Shown one piece after another: positions 12,605 to 24,553 of a stretch of 64,000 bases of DNA (within the stretch, counting starts at the first letter, position 1; each line of letters begins with the position of its first letter). The notes below the pieces were generated by a model. The model did not search any database and was not told the origin of the DNA. It was given only the letters and a program-made list of their open reading frames with translations. The DNA comes from Cavia porcellus (Eukaryota; Chordata; Mammalia; Rodentia; Caviidae). Position numbers and translations under genes: made by a program. Where the stretch lies: positions 66,181,474 through 66,245,473 of the forward strand of contig NW_026947504.1 of assembly GCF_034190915.1 (NCBI RefSeq), given 5' to 3'.

Positions 12605-12820
12605 GTTTTACGTATCTGTTTATTTATTTTGTGGTATTAGGGATTGGACCCAGGGTATCTACCTGAACTACATCCCCAGCCACAGGCTCTATTTCTTCCT
12701 TGTCACATTTTGAAACAGGGTGTCACCAAGTTGTTAAGGCTGAGCTAGAACTCTGACTTCCTGTGTGCTTCCCAGAGCACTGGAATCAACGGCATGTACA
12801 CCATGCCCAGTTGCCTATTG
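12605..12820 (-). mobile_element. B1-ID composite SINE
   Basis: The plus strand shows GTGGTATTAGGGATTGGACCC, ACTACATCCCCAGCC (ID, reversed), then TTTTGAAACAGGGTGTCACC, GGCTGAGCTAGAACTCTGAC and GGCATGTACACCATGCCC (B1, reversed). The order is the same as the other dimers but more diverged. Confidence 0.75.
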
Positions 12821-12891
12821 TTTTCTGTATATTCTTCATCATATACTTAGTTTAAAAAACACTTCTTCTAAGGGTTAATATGTTCTTTCTT

Positions 12892-12892
12892 T

Positions 12893-12929
<37 letters not shown>

Positions 12930-13011
12930 TTTTATCGGTACCAGGGATTGAACTCATGACTGCCTGCTTGCAAGACAGGTGCTTATGCCGCTGAGCTAAA
13001 TCCCCAGCCCC

Positions 13012-13012
<1 letters not shown>
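12892..13012 (-). mobile_element. ID-type SINE, young-looking
   Basis: On the minus strand the element starts GGGGCTGGGGATTTAGCTCAG, passes through AAGCACCTGTCTTGCAAGC, has the B box GAGTTCAATCCCTGGTACCG, and ends ATAAAAAGC followed by about 30 A residues. The long uninterrupted A-tail and little-mutated boxes suggest fairly recent insertion. It is inserted in pyrimidine-rich DNA. Confidence 0.9.
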
Positions 13013-13066
<54 letters not shown>

Positions 13067-13068
13067 TC
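13013..13068. repeat. (CTTT)n microsatellite
   Basis: About 14 near-perfect CTTT repeats directly abut the head of the SINE at 12892-13012. The sequence left of the SINE's tail is also TTCTTTCTTTTC. The microsatellite therefore probably grew out of the SINE's duplicated target site. Confidence 0.95.
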
Positions 13069-13659
13069 GTATTGGCCTCAGCTGCGGTGGAGTCCAAAAC
13101 AGCTGCTCAGTGGAAATTCAAGGACTGCTGAAGACCAGGTAGGTAGAATACTGCCCCTTACCATTTCCTCCACGACAGCAGATAGCAGTGCTGAGGAGTT
13201 GCAGGCATTACCATAAAATAACCCACTTTGAAGTCCATTTTAGACACATGCAACGATGATTCTTACTGTATCTTCCAGGTTCCAAAGTCATTAGTTGTTT
13301 AAATAGCTAGGTATTTTAGGGGAAAAATAAGCTGAACTTTTATTTCTCTCCTGCCCAGTCTCTCTAACAATATATGCCTGCCGTGAGAGTGCTTCATAAA
13401 GGGTGCAGAAGTGAGTGTGTCTTTTTTCCTGCTATCTGTTGAAACATTGGAGAGGGCTCAAGCCAGAGGCTGACAGCTAAATCAGAGTTGGGCAGGGCTG
13501 AGTCTGAAGGGAAATTCTTCCCTTTAGCCAAACATCTCAGTTTACTCCCTGTGAAACATGGATAAGAAGAGCTCCTTTCCCACACCTGCAGGAGGCCAGG
13601 GTGGTGAGCACTTAGCTGGGTGATTGGTGCATAATGAGCTATCAGTTGATAGCAACTAC

Positions 13660-13765
13660 AATGAGCAGCTAGAGGGTGCAGTTGAGTGACAGAACACTGG
13701 CTTGTTATGCTCAAGGCTCTGGGTTGCATCCTCCACCCCACACACACACACCAAAAAAAAGCCAC
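13660..13765 (+). mobile_element. ID-type SINE
   Basis: CAGTTGAGTGACAGAACACTGG, CTTGTTATGCTCAAGGC, the B-box-like CTGGGTTGCATCCTCCACC, then a CA-rich linker and an A-tail. It is a diverged tRNA-derived element. Confidence 0.7.
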
Positions 13766-13769
13766 AATG

Positions 13770-16095
13770 ATATTGTCACCATATTTTTCAGCATAAATCC
13801 CTGGGTGGTATTACACAACACTCATCTACAGATACCAGACACCACTGAATGTAGACACGAAGCTGGTCCATCAGTAAACATCCAACTGCCACCATCCCCT
13901 CCTCTCCTCACTCCAAACAGAGCCCCCTGAGAGGAGAAAACAGAACAAGTTAAAATCCTCCAGAGCTTTCACTTGGAACCCAGAAAGCAGATGCACAGAG
14001 CAGTCCCTGCCTCTGGTTCGATGCACATTGCAATCAGCTTGCTAATGCCGCCTTTCCAAAGATGCACTAAGCAGTTGGTTGACATATCATTATCACATTT
14101 TGAAGCTAAAGAGCCACAGGATCTATGAACTCTCATCACACAGTTCATTATTTCTGAATTTTTCTGTGCCCTTAAAACATATTCTATTTATTTAACAGTC
14201 CCTTAGGAGCACCAGGCGCCTTTGTCCCCTAGACACGACCAGTGGTGTAAAACCTCTGCATCTGTCAGATTTCTCCATGTGGAGCATAATTGCCTGATTT
14301 CCATTTGAAAGTACAGCTCTGACATTAAATCCACATAGACCCACCGAGGAAAACAATGGCTTCCTGACACCTACAAGAGGAACGGGGGAGGGGCGGAGGG
14401 CATAATGCAGGAATAAACATGTATGCTAAATGAAGGCTCGCCTTCACATGCACCAGGTCTAAATTTACAGCTGCAGATGAAGTGTTCCTTGGGAACAAAC
14501 AAGAAAAGAGAATAAAGAAAAAGACACGCACAGATTAGCAACCAAGTGAGTCTGTTGGAGCCAGATGGCTCTCCTCAGAGAGCACACTTTCCCTGTTGCT
14601 TTCCCTCGCCCTGGCTAGCAGACAGCAAGCTGCTAAGAGGGGAGAGAAATGATCTCATTCCTCAACCAGCCACCAATCCGCCTTCTTTCTCTCACACACA
14701 ACTTAAGCTGAAGGAAAGTTGGAAAAGAGAGAGAGTGTAGCGGGGAGGCACTGGGTGGTTGTAAAGAATGAGCAAGTCTTAGCCCAGTGCAGGGGTGAGA
14801 CACCAGGCCTCCAGAATTGAAGAACTGGTTTCAGATGGCCACAAAGGAGAAAGTATGCTGAAGGGGAAACACAGGCAGAAAGGGCACCCAGTGCTTTGTT
14901 AACCCCTCAATCCACGCCCACGACCTTGACCTCCAAGATCCAATGTTGCACTGAAGGCTTGGCATAAGAAGTGGATAGGTGCTGGCTCTGTGCCCATCTG
15001 AGGAGGGATGGTGGGTAATGTTTTCAAGTTATAACTAAAACAAGTGTCTGACTTCCTCTGTGGCTGGGGTCCAGTAAGTTTGTTGGTCCTTGGCCTGTGG
15101 TTCAGCCATCTGCTTTGATCTGAACATACTATACCCCAAACAGGTAGGGCTCTGAGATAGAGCTTGAGGAGGCTGGAGCAACACAGGCATCTGGAGTACA
15201 GAGAACCCATCAGTTTGTAGGTGTGGGATGGCTCCCCTCCTCCCAAGTTTCTGCAGCTTAGCGGGGTCTCAGCATGGAGAAATACTGTTCACTCAATGGA
15301 GCACTCCCATAACAAGTTTGTTATCTTGGGTGAAAGCCAGATGTTGGCTGATGGACATCAGTCAGACCATTAGATTCCAGTATTTGAGCACAGTATTTGC
15401 AGATATTCACAGTCACGAGTAAACAAGTAAACCTGCCCTCTGAGTGAATGTATACACAACTTACTTGGGCATAGAGGGCTAAAAAATCCTCCTCAGACCC
15501 CAAGAAATGGATACAAGAAAGAATGAAGGAACACTTGGGAGTGCCAGGGCCCAAAGAGCACTTCATCAGGTTGGCTAGATTTCCTGGGCACCTGAAGTTT
15601 GTCTCCAGCAGTGTTTAGTCGAAAGAAGAAATAGTATGCTCCAAGGTGACATCAGATGTAGAGATACGTGGTCATTCATTTGGAGCCAGAAACAATTTTT
15701 TAAATCATAATAAATATTGAGCAAAATTCTCTCCCTTTTCAGCCAAGATCAAGGCACCTGCTTCCCAATTCTGGCAGTCTCAGACATAACTGAAGATTAA
15801 ACTGACATGCTCTGTAGGGGCCACAGAAACAAAGCAAGCTGCCAGCTGGGCCCAGCTTTTCTCCAACATAAATAAAGGAAAGAGGCGCCTCCCCAACAGG
15901 TAACTGCTTTCTTTTTGTTCTCCCTGGCAATGCCGCTGCCACCTAATAGTGCCCTCATTCTAGGTGGGGTTCTCAGTCACAGCTGAGCTAGGGATTTTGC
16001 AGGAAAGCATATAAGAACAGTAACAAGATATATGAGCTCCTCTCCTTACCCTCACTTAAGCAAAGACATTCATCACTTCGTGGAAGCATTTTAAA
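13770..16095. other. Non-coding, nothing recognised
   Basis: No repeat family or exon that I can support. Several 60-120 residue open frames (for example 13394-13765, 14899-15246) have no motif and no splice context. A purine-rich AAGAGAAAGA stretch lies near 14500-14525. Confidence 0.4.
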
Positions 16096-16104
16096 AAATA
16101 AAAG

Positions 16105-16350
16105 ATGCAGGCATTTAGACAGGACTTAAGTAGTGTCAGAAACTTCTCTAAGTACTTTGCATATATTTAATGTAACCCTCATGACAACTCTGTAAACGCA
16201 GATCTGCTGATTATCTGCATTTGCAAAAGGTATACTGAAATAAGGAGTTAAGGAGGTGTTATGTCACTTGGCCAAAATCGCACAACCAGTGAGTGGTAAA
16301 GCCAGGCTATCTGGTGCCTGGGTTCATACCTTCAAGCTGTCCTCCTCTCT
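16105..16350 (+). repeat. MIR SINE
   Basis: Clear MIR order: TAAGTACTTTGCATATATTT, ACCCTCATGACAACTCTGTA, then TGTCACTTGGCCAAAATCGC and ACAACCAGTGAGTGGTAAAG, ending with GCCAGGCTATCTGGTGCCTG. It is nearly full length and shows substitution-level decay. Confidence 0.8.
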
Positions 16351-16358
16351 TAATGAGA

Positions 16359-16735
16359 TGTTTTAGTTACCTTTTCTCATTGCTGAGACAAAATACCCAA
16401 CATCTAGAGTTAAAGGAGGAGAGGTTTATTTAGGTCATAGTTTACTGAGGTTTCAGCCCACACAGTTGGTTGACTCCAAGGCAGGGTAGCACACGGCAGA
16501 GGGGCATCACAGAGGGTAGCCAGTTCGTGGCAGGTAGAAAGCAGCAAAAGCATCCAAAAAGCACGTGTCAAGTGGTGACCCTCTTTCGTCTCTCATACCT
16601 TATCCAGGCTACCTACTCCCTTTTCCTGGGATTTTTATAATTAGTAAGTTGTTGCTGAGGGTGTAACCAAGTATGAGGCAAGCACTGGATCCACTTCATG
16701 TGTACCCCTGAGACTGTCTTAATTATCTAGATCCA
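16359..16735 (+). mobile_element. MaLR-like LTR, 3' end indistinct
   Basis: It starts TGTTTTAGTTACCTTTTCTC, followed by TTGCTGAGACAAAATACCCA and GGAGAGGTTTATTTAGG. This is the same architecture as the LTR at 1275-1655 (TGTTAG...TGTGACAGAATACC...TTTATATTGG). The 3' terminal ACA and a TSD are not evident, so the end is approximate. Confidence 0.6.
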
Positions 16736-16739
16736 GAAA

Positions 16740-18080
16740 ACTATTTCTCGCCATCACAAATGTAGATGAGTGACCCACTTCTGCACCCATTCCCCATCCC
16801 TGCCCCTGGATCCTCAACTGGGGGAGGCACTGAGATCATTCCCCACCAGCAACTTCCTTTGCAGAGGACAAAGTTTCTACATCTATAGCCAGCAGCATCA
16901 GAGAAGCCACTGGCTAAGGGGCCCATGTATCTGGCCGCACTCTCTCATCTCCATATCTTTACTAGCTCTACCCTTTCAGTGATTTTCACATTTCCCCCTC
17001 CATTTTGCTTTGAGAAAATCTTGGGGGAATGCAGCTTTTGTTCTGTTGCTTCACATCATTCCCAGGACTGGGAAAGAAAGTGACTTTCTTTCACAACCCC
17101 TGGCTGAGTGCCTTTTACATCTCAGCATCTTAGAGGATGATTTATAAACCACAGAGTCTGGGTCTCTTTCCTCTAATTCTTTCTCTTCCTCTTTCCCATT
17201 CTCTGACCATTCAGAACAAGGGACTGCACACATGAGCTCCGAAGTCAAGGTGTCTTCAAAGTGAAGTTGGTCCTTAGGGTACCTATTCAAGGCTGAGGCT
17301 CCAGGAGCTGTGGGCAGTGAAGCTATCCTGTCTGAAACAAACAAAATAGCCCACAGCTGAAGTCACCGCATCTGAGAACAAATGACCCAGGCTCAAGGTT
17401 CAGGGTTGGCTCTAAACAAAGAATGTCAAAGCACATTTTTCCCAACTTGTCAGGATTGTATTTCATCTCTAGACTTTCATTCTCCAAAAAATGATGAGGG
17501 AAAGACACAGTTTAAGAAGTTTTGGGGTAAGAAATGAAGTTACTTTTCTTTGCCTCCATATGACTAAATGGGGAAACAAATCCCAGGGGTTCATTTCTTG
17601 CTCTGTTACAATAAAACACAGAAAGCAGATGGCACAGAGTCACTGGGAAAAGGACGTGTCTGGGTCTCATCTGAAGCCGATTGTTGGTCTGCTGACTCCA
17701 CAGGGCCCGGTCCTTTTGCAGGCTTGGTGAGTGTGGCTTCCTGAGAAGCTGGAAGGAGACAGAGAGGTGAACAATGAATCAAGCTTCTGTAGGACTCCAC
17801 TCATGGGTCCTCCTCAGCCACCTGCCAGCAGAGTAAACACAGCCTACCTTTCCTACCTCAGCACAATCCTGGACAGGCCAGTGTCTTCATACCCACAACG
17901 CACCAGGCTCTATAATTTCTCTTGGGCTACACCATGTCGTCTTGTTGTCACACCTCAAATCTTTACTTCTATAAACTATATAGCAGCACTAAGCCTCCAT
18001 CCTGCTGGCCTGTGACTGTGTCTGAGTTCTGCGCAGCAACTCCACACAGGCTAAGATGTAGACGTGGTGCTCTATCTTGG
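16740..18080. other. Non-coding, nothing recognised
   Basis: Relatively GC-balanced sequence with several chance open frames on both strands. None has recognisable protein content. Confidence 0.4.
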
Positions 18081-18084
18081 TGGT

Positions 18085-18220
18085 AAGCTCTGCTTGCCTT
18101 GTGACTGTAAATAAGATAACTGCTCTGGACCTCATTATTCCTCATCTCTAAAATGGGAACTAATAACTAGATGATTTATGTCAAATGGTTAACACGATGC
18201 CCCATACAAAGTACAAACTC
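18085..18220. repeat. Probable MIR fragment
   Basis: TAAATAAGATAACTGCTCTGG, CCTCATTATTCCTCATCTCT and AAAATGGGAACTAATAACTAG follow the 'cctcatctgtaaaatggg' part of MIR. Confidence 0.6.
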
Positions 18221-21200
18221 CAAGATGCCAGTTAGTCTTTCTAATTATGTGGGGAGCTCAAAGAGGAGGTTACAGGGAAAGAGTTCTGGGACTGTGACCT
18301 GCCAAGACAGGAGGGAGGGAGCAGGTCAGAGAGGGATGGACACCAGAGGCTGGCTGAGGGACTCTGTCTCTATCCCCTCCTGCTGGCCCTGCGGTTTTAT
18401 TTGGAAAGATCAGCTTCTGAGATTTTAAAGTCATATATCATCCCATTTCCTTTTTGAACTAATCATTGTTCCAGAGAACTCAAGTGCAGAAGTACTCTGT
18501 TAGTGTTCTGGAAAGCGTTCAAGCGAGAGGGGCTTCTAACTTCAGGTTTCCCTTCATTAATAGATTAAATAATGCATGGGCATTTTGCACCATTCAGGCT
18601 TATTAGCATGCCAGGCTTCTTCCTGAACCTGGGTCAATAATCAGTTTTGCTGTAAGATCCTAAGAGTAATGGGTAGTTTTCAGTACAATCTCCACTTGCT
18701 AATGTACTGGTCATTCATGAATGGAAGGGATGGCATGCACGTGGAAAAGGGAGCTGCTGGACCTGTCCTCTGTCTCACGTCAGCCTCAGGCCCAGAAGAA
18801 GGGAACAGCGAGGAGAGGAGCCTGGAACAAAGAAGGGGAGAAGGGGCCCCGGGGACACCTGAGCAATGTTCTTGAGGCAGCTCTGCCAAATGGGTCAGGA
18901 GGAATGTTTAGCTCATGCATAAACTGAGGCTGAGTTGACAAGGAATCAAAGTACATTTAAACTCAAATGTGGCATTTTTTAAAGGGCTAACCAAACTGGA
19001 GCTGGCTAAGTGTAGATGCCATGGTTATAGGTTCACTTGCTAGTTGTAGCATATTCCCCATCCCACCCAAAATTGTTAAATACTCAGATACGAGAGTTTT
19101 TGTATGTATGTGAGTATGTATGTATTTTTGCTAATTCCCTACTAAGCGTATTATTTCCAATGTTCTTTTCTCTGTTTTGAATTATGGAGCTTATTGCAAT
19201 ATTAAATTTCTTTGAGATGTAAGTATTATTCTAAATTTGAAAAGTATTCTGTTTTCCAGTTGAAACATACAGGTTAAATGCTAAGTACAGTCTGCTTGAA
19301 AGGTTTGGATTCAGTTTTGTTTTAATGTCATAAGGAAAAAACATAATAATTATAAGTACAGGGGGCCCCTTACACAAGAGGGAAAGGTATGTGCTCAAGT
19401 TTTACTAGCAGTATCATTAGGCATTGAGATTATAGGTACTTTTGTTATCTTTTTTTGGTTTATCTGTACTATCTGATTTTCAAAAAAATTTTTTTTTAAA
19501 TTCCTTCTCATATAAATTGTATTTTTCTTATCTCATGTAAATAAGACAAACCACACTGTCCAGTATTAAACGTAGCACAAAACCCATCTCAAAATATATT
19601 AAGAACAGGTTGCAGAAAGCATCTTCTCATTTAGAAAACATCCATTGAATGAACCACATTGTCACTTGTGAACTTGGGGTTACAAAGGGTGCCGAAGTGT
19701 TTGCAGTGAGAGTAGTATGGATTTGGGGGGAACACTGTTGCTCTGGGGAATACAGGCATAGTTCGGATCATTGCCTGGTTATTAAAGGCCTCTATGAATC
19801 ATATGGGATGTGACATGGGTTTACAAGAAGGTATTCTGACATTTTAAGAAGGGTTTCAGCACTGATTCTCCATGAGCAGGGCAGATAGTTTAGTCTGAGC
19901 TTGAAGTCAAACTTTTCTATTGTCTCCAAGACATTGTCTATCATGCCTGCTCCCCATCAGCAGCTTCGTCTTACTCTGGTACTTGGTGGTATAGAGCCTG
20001 TCCAGTCTCCTGGACCTCTACCCTGGCCTGGCCTTTACTCTGTGTGGGCTCTACTTTCTTTCTTCTCATTTATTTCTACTTAGATTTTAGGGCATCCTCC
20101 TGCTCTGGTGGAAGGATAGATGAGCCATATTAGCAGTATAAGAAGAAAAAAGATCCATAAAATCCAGAAATTAAATGTTTGAAAGGCAGTTCTATCAGTG
20201 AGAGGAGAATTCTAAGCTTGATATGAAAGGTGTAATAGCATCTCCAGCATGTGGGCAAGGGCTGCCATTTATGATTTGCCACGACTTGCCCTTTTGTCTC
20301 TCAGTGGACTGCTCAGGCCATGCCATGAAGTAAATGGGGCTCCAGCTACCAGAAGCCTCTGTGTTCTCCCGTGATCAGAGCAGGCTCTTGCCTATACCCA
20401 TTTCTGCCATCATCTGCACCTCCTCTGAGTCCTCAATACGGACTTCATGTGTGCTCACTGTTAATCCTGGCTACTCTATGAAAGGCTGGGATCCTGATGT
20501 CTGAGTCCAGATCTGTCTATATTACTCTTCTGAAGCTCCCTGCGTACAGCAGGTCAGTTTTCTAAGTCCCTGGATGACTTATAGCTTTTTGCTAAGACCC
20601 ACATATTTACTTCTGAATGAACTCCCAGCAGTTGGGTTCCCAAGTAATTAAGCAGCTGAAGTGTCTCAAACACACTGCAGGTTTGGTGATAACTTCTCTG
20701 TCATTAACTTCCAACAAGTAACTTTGTGATGCAGGCTTCCCATCACCTCTGCCTCCAGGTTTAGAAACATGAATTAGGAGACTTACTGTGGATCTGGACC
20801 TAGCCCTAGGATTTCTGATTTTAATCTAATTCTCTTTCTATCATGATGGTAGTTCCTCAACAAACCAGTTTCTTAACAAACCAGTCATGGTCCCCACTCT
20901 GGATCTCCTGAAGCACCAGGGGATGAGATCCCACCATCTATACCATCCACAAGTTCCAAAATAATCTGTTACCCCACACTCACTGCCACCTCTACCCATC
21001 AGTTCTAATGTGACATCCCTGCCTGTGGTACTCAGTGTGACAATAAGTGACTTTCGAGGATAGTGCTAACTACTGAAAATTGTACAATTCTTATTAGTAA
21101 CATTACTTGTAAAGAATCCATTTATACCTTCCAGAATCCTCCTTCTATAGAACCTTACTTGGTTAACAGGCTAACCGCTAGAAAGCCCAAGGTTAAAAAC

Positions 21201-23872
21201 AGCTATGTCAGAAAGGTCAGGACAATTCGAGAACCATGCTTAGAAAAGCCTCAGAAAGGCTGCTGAAAGGCTTCTGAGCTGAAAATAAGGACCCAGCTAG
21301 CATTTCTCGGCAGCTAGCTCCAAACCAGCTGGACCATGTCTAATTGGACATGTCTGGAAACATGTATTGTTAGCACTACATAAAGTAAGGGGCAAGGAGC
21401 CTGGCAATTAAATGACCACAAACTCATTGAAGAATAACCCAATAGAGAGACTGAAAATGGAGGGAAGGCTCTTCCTATTTGGAATAGTGAGTCAGATTTG
21501 AAATAAATCAGCAACTCTCCAGCAGGCAGACCGCTAAACCCTAAAGTCTACCAGGAAACAGACCCTCACCACTAAAACTCTACAGAGGAACAATTAAGAC
21601 TTGGTTTAAGAAGTTTCCTAAGCTGATGAAACCTGCCATAAACCCAGCAAAGGGTCACCCTCTGACTGTAGCTTCTAAGGAGATCATCTCCAGAGAAGGG
21701 TCTGGGTTACTTGCCTAGGTGGTGTGTGCAGGTCAGCCTGGAAACCACTAGCCTTATCATCAGGAAAATTACTTACACAAGCTGAAGCAAGCTGAAATAT
21801 GAAAAACATCTTAACAGGGACCTGATGAGATTCCATAAGAGTCTGCCATCAGAGACAGGTAGAATGACAATTTTTAGTTAATACTGAAAAGTGATTGCTT
21901 AATATCTAAGTCAATATAAATTGATTTTTCTGTGATTCAGTAGTCCCATTTATTGCACTGAGGAGTCTCTCCACCAATACATCTATATAGTGATGTGAAG
22001 AAAAAGAGGGTTATTGAGGTGCAAATGGGGTACTGTGTGCAGTCCTCAGGACAGGGTCCTATCTAGTATTCTCTTTTGCTATGATGTAAGGTAGCTTGGC
22101 CTCCAGAGGTTCAGAAAGACCTCCTTTTAAAGAAGGCTGAAAGAAGGGATGAGATCCATGCCTTAGCTGGTCCTCAGAGAGGCATCATCTGCATGGTATC
22201 TCCTATGCTGCCAGGGCCTGAGATAATTTGTCAGAAACAATAGTTCCTAAAGAAGGCAGAGAGGGGGCAGAGGATTACTGACATTCCACATTTAGGAGCC
22301 AAACCAGATAAAAATGGCATGCTACCCAGAGCCACTGTGGTGACAATTGACTGAAATGAGTGGCAGATGTTATCAGTGAGGTGGGTCCCGAATGTCTGTC
22401 GAACTATCTGAGACTGAGAAGCAAACAAATCACTGATGTAGTGAAAATCCACACATGGTTAACTCCACAGCCCTGACAGGCTTCAGCTACTGATGGAAAT
22501 GTCATGATACACACATAGAACTGGGGTGGAGGCTCCCCAGTGACCCTTTAGTGGCCCTCTCCACCTCTGAGCTAAGCTGGGCCTGCAAACCCATGGGAGC
22601 TAGCAGGATGAAGAACAGATGCTGTGAGTAGAAGACATGAGGCCTGCAAAGTGACATGCAACATCTGTTGCCCATCAGGAAAGATAAGTAGTGTGAACTG
22701 TCAGGAAACACCAATTCACACTACCTTGGAAAACTGTGCAAAGGTCTGGGCTTCAGCGGTTTTGAGTTCTGTGGCCCAGTTGGCTGCATGCTTATTTCTC
22801 CAAGCCTATCACAAATACCTGATGGTTTTTCGTTCACTGATAGTGTGCAAGTGATTTATCACTGGCACTCCTACTAGTCACCAGGAGTCACCAGTGATCA
22901 GAAATCTGGTCAGGTGGGCCCTGAGGAACCAGAGAAATATAGCTGAGCCATGGCAAAGCCAAGACATCCAAGTTTGTCAACCTTCCATTAGGACAGTTGC
23001 AGAATTGTCCTAATCTTTTACTGAACGTTGGCTTATGTGGTTATGGCCTGCCCAAGGCTACTAGCCTGAAGCTTAAATCCTACTCCTTCCATGTTCTAAT
23101 TGTGAGACCTTATATAAATCACACAGGCTTTCTGAATTCAAGTTTCTTGGCTCTGTTGAGGGAGTGGTAATTATTTGGTAATATTATTTGACTCTTGTGT
23201 AACTGTTGGGACAGCTGAGACAATGTGAGGAAAATGCTGCCACAGACTAGTTCTTCAACAAATGCCTGTTCACCACACTTTCAGTTTTCCCCAAACTGAG
23301 ATAGACTCAGTTTCCCCTTTCCTAGTTTTTGCTGTTGTTTTTTGTTCAGGAAAGTAACTGTTAGAAGAGGTACTAATTTGTGGCTCAGCTGAGTTCTGAC
23401 TCCTGCCTCTAAATGAGATGTCTAGTCCTGTCCAGTCTTGTTGGCTCCTGGTGGTGGGACCTTGTTCAGGAAGAGTCTGAAAAACAAACTCACTCACTTT
23501 CCTGAAGCTAATGGAGTTCTGAGCAGTCTAATGAGGAGCCACTTAAGAATTCATCTTTGAAGGTGTCCATAGAAACCCAGCACCTCCTCACCTCACCCCA
23601 GGATTCACTTCTTCATATGGATAAAAGTTCTCAAGGCCAATATTGTTGGAGAGTCTGTCAACTTTTTTGAACTTGCACCTGGTGGAGACTTCATTTTTGG
23701 ATTTTACCTTCTCTTTGGATACCATAGGACAAATGGTGATCCTTGGTCCAGCTGAGCACTGAGTTATTTTACCCTAAACTTCCATCATTTTGTCATTTCT
23801 GGAGCTTAGCAAGCTACAGGTTTTGCCCTTCTCCCAAGTTTTACAAATAAAAAAAATGAAGAAGGAAGAAGC
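18221..23872. other. Long non-coding stretch, nothing confidently recognised
   Basis: This lies downstream of the last GUCY1B2 exon found. No exon with splice sites and protein similarity could be identified. A missing C-terminal GUCY1B2 exon could be hidden here, because short low-conservation exons cannot be seen by eye. Parts around 21060-21850 and 22000-22950 read like degraded retroviral-type or other old repeat DNA, but I cannot assign a family. Confidence 0.35.
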
Positions 23873-24035
23873 TTTCAGGGCACGCATGGTGGTACACATT
23901 TGTAATTCCAGTACTTGGAAAGCTTGGGCAAGAGGTTAGCCAAGAGTTCAAGGCCAGCTGGGACTACACAGACAGTTCAGGGGCATCCTGAATTATAAAG
24001 TGAGACCCTGTCTATTAAAAAGAAATGAATAAATT
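23873..24035 (+). mobile_element. B1-like SINE
   Basis: GGGCACGCATGGTGGTACAC, TTTGTAATTCCAGTACTTGG, AGTTCAAGGCCAGCTGGGAC and GTGAGACCCTGTCTATTAAAA follow the full B1/7SL order including the terminal A-tail. The gene lies on the opposite strand, downstream of its last visible exon. Confidence 0.85.
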
Positions 24036-24228
24036 GAAAGACGCTTCCCATATGCAAGGAAACTGCACTCAGGAGCTTTGTGTAGGACAGCGGAGGAGAG
24101 AGAACACTCTAAAATCATTCTCCAGTCACAGAAATGCTAGTGGGAAAGCCCCTTGCTAGTACAGAGAAGAATCTTGAAAGCAAACATAGCTGAGACCTTC
24201 TGAACCCATTGACCCAGCTCAAGTAGCA

Positions 24229-24401
24229 TCAGAGGAGAGTTCTTGGGACATAGTGGGTGGGCTGACCAGGAGCTTCAGCCACCCAAGTGCACTGTGGTGG
24301 TGAAGTGCTACCCATGTTCACCCTGCAGACAGAGGTCATAGCTGAAGTACTTAATGGAAAAAAGACCAACACTAGAGAAACGTTGTCTCTTTGTGGCTTA
24401 C
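24229..24401 (-). other. GUCY1B2: Possible in-frame extension of the last GUCY1B2 exon
   Basis: If the donor-like GTAAGC after 24402 is not used, the frame stays open for another 57 codons to a stop at 24229, so it could serve as a terminal exon tail. Against this, the site reads CACAAGG|GTAAGC, close to a donor consensus, and the added residues have no recognisable motif. The known beta-2 subunits have a variable tail, so length gives no decision. Confidence 0.3.
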
Positions 24402-24553
24402 CCTTGTGATCAAATGGAATTTTACATCTTCCCATGAGCTCGTCCTCTGTGGCATTTAAGTTCCGGATCAGAAAGTACGTGGTCATTTTCCCTTTTCCTT
24501 TCACTTCAATTTCACCTCTCTCAATGATTTCAAACCCTTGATTTTCCAAGGCT
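24402..24553 (-). CDS. GUCY1B2: GUCY1B2 exon: end of cyclase domain
   Basis: A 152-bp exon. The acceptor reads TTTTCTTTTCGCAG and the donor GG|GTAAGC. It starts by completing an Arg codon split with the exon at 25725-25879 and then encodes 50 residues, beginning ALENQGFEIIERGEIEVKGK and reaching NLNATEDELMGR and DHK. This is the last strand-helix part of the class III cyclase domain, where E-V-K-G-K-G-x-M-T-T-Y-F-L is the hallmark end of guanylate cyclases. The exon ends in phase 1, so either a further exon follows or the frame reads on to 24229. No stop or frameshift. Confidence 0.93.

Noticed and set aside
1..24000. Neighbouring gene (for example RNASEH2B, which lies downstream of GUCY1B2 in human)
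   Set aside because: I found no exon on either strand whose translation resembles it. The neighbour presumably lies outside the window.
24310..24330. Acceptor-like CTGCAG as end of a tiny 75-bp intron after the last exon
   Set aside because: Joining it in phase gives an immediate stop, and such a small intron has no precedent in the rest of this gene.
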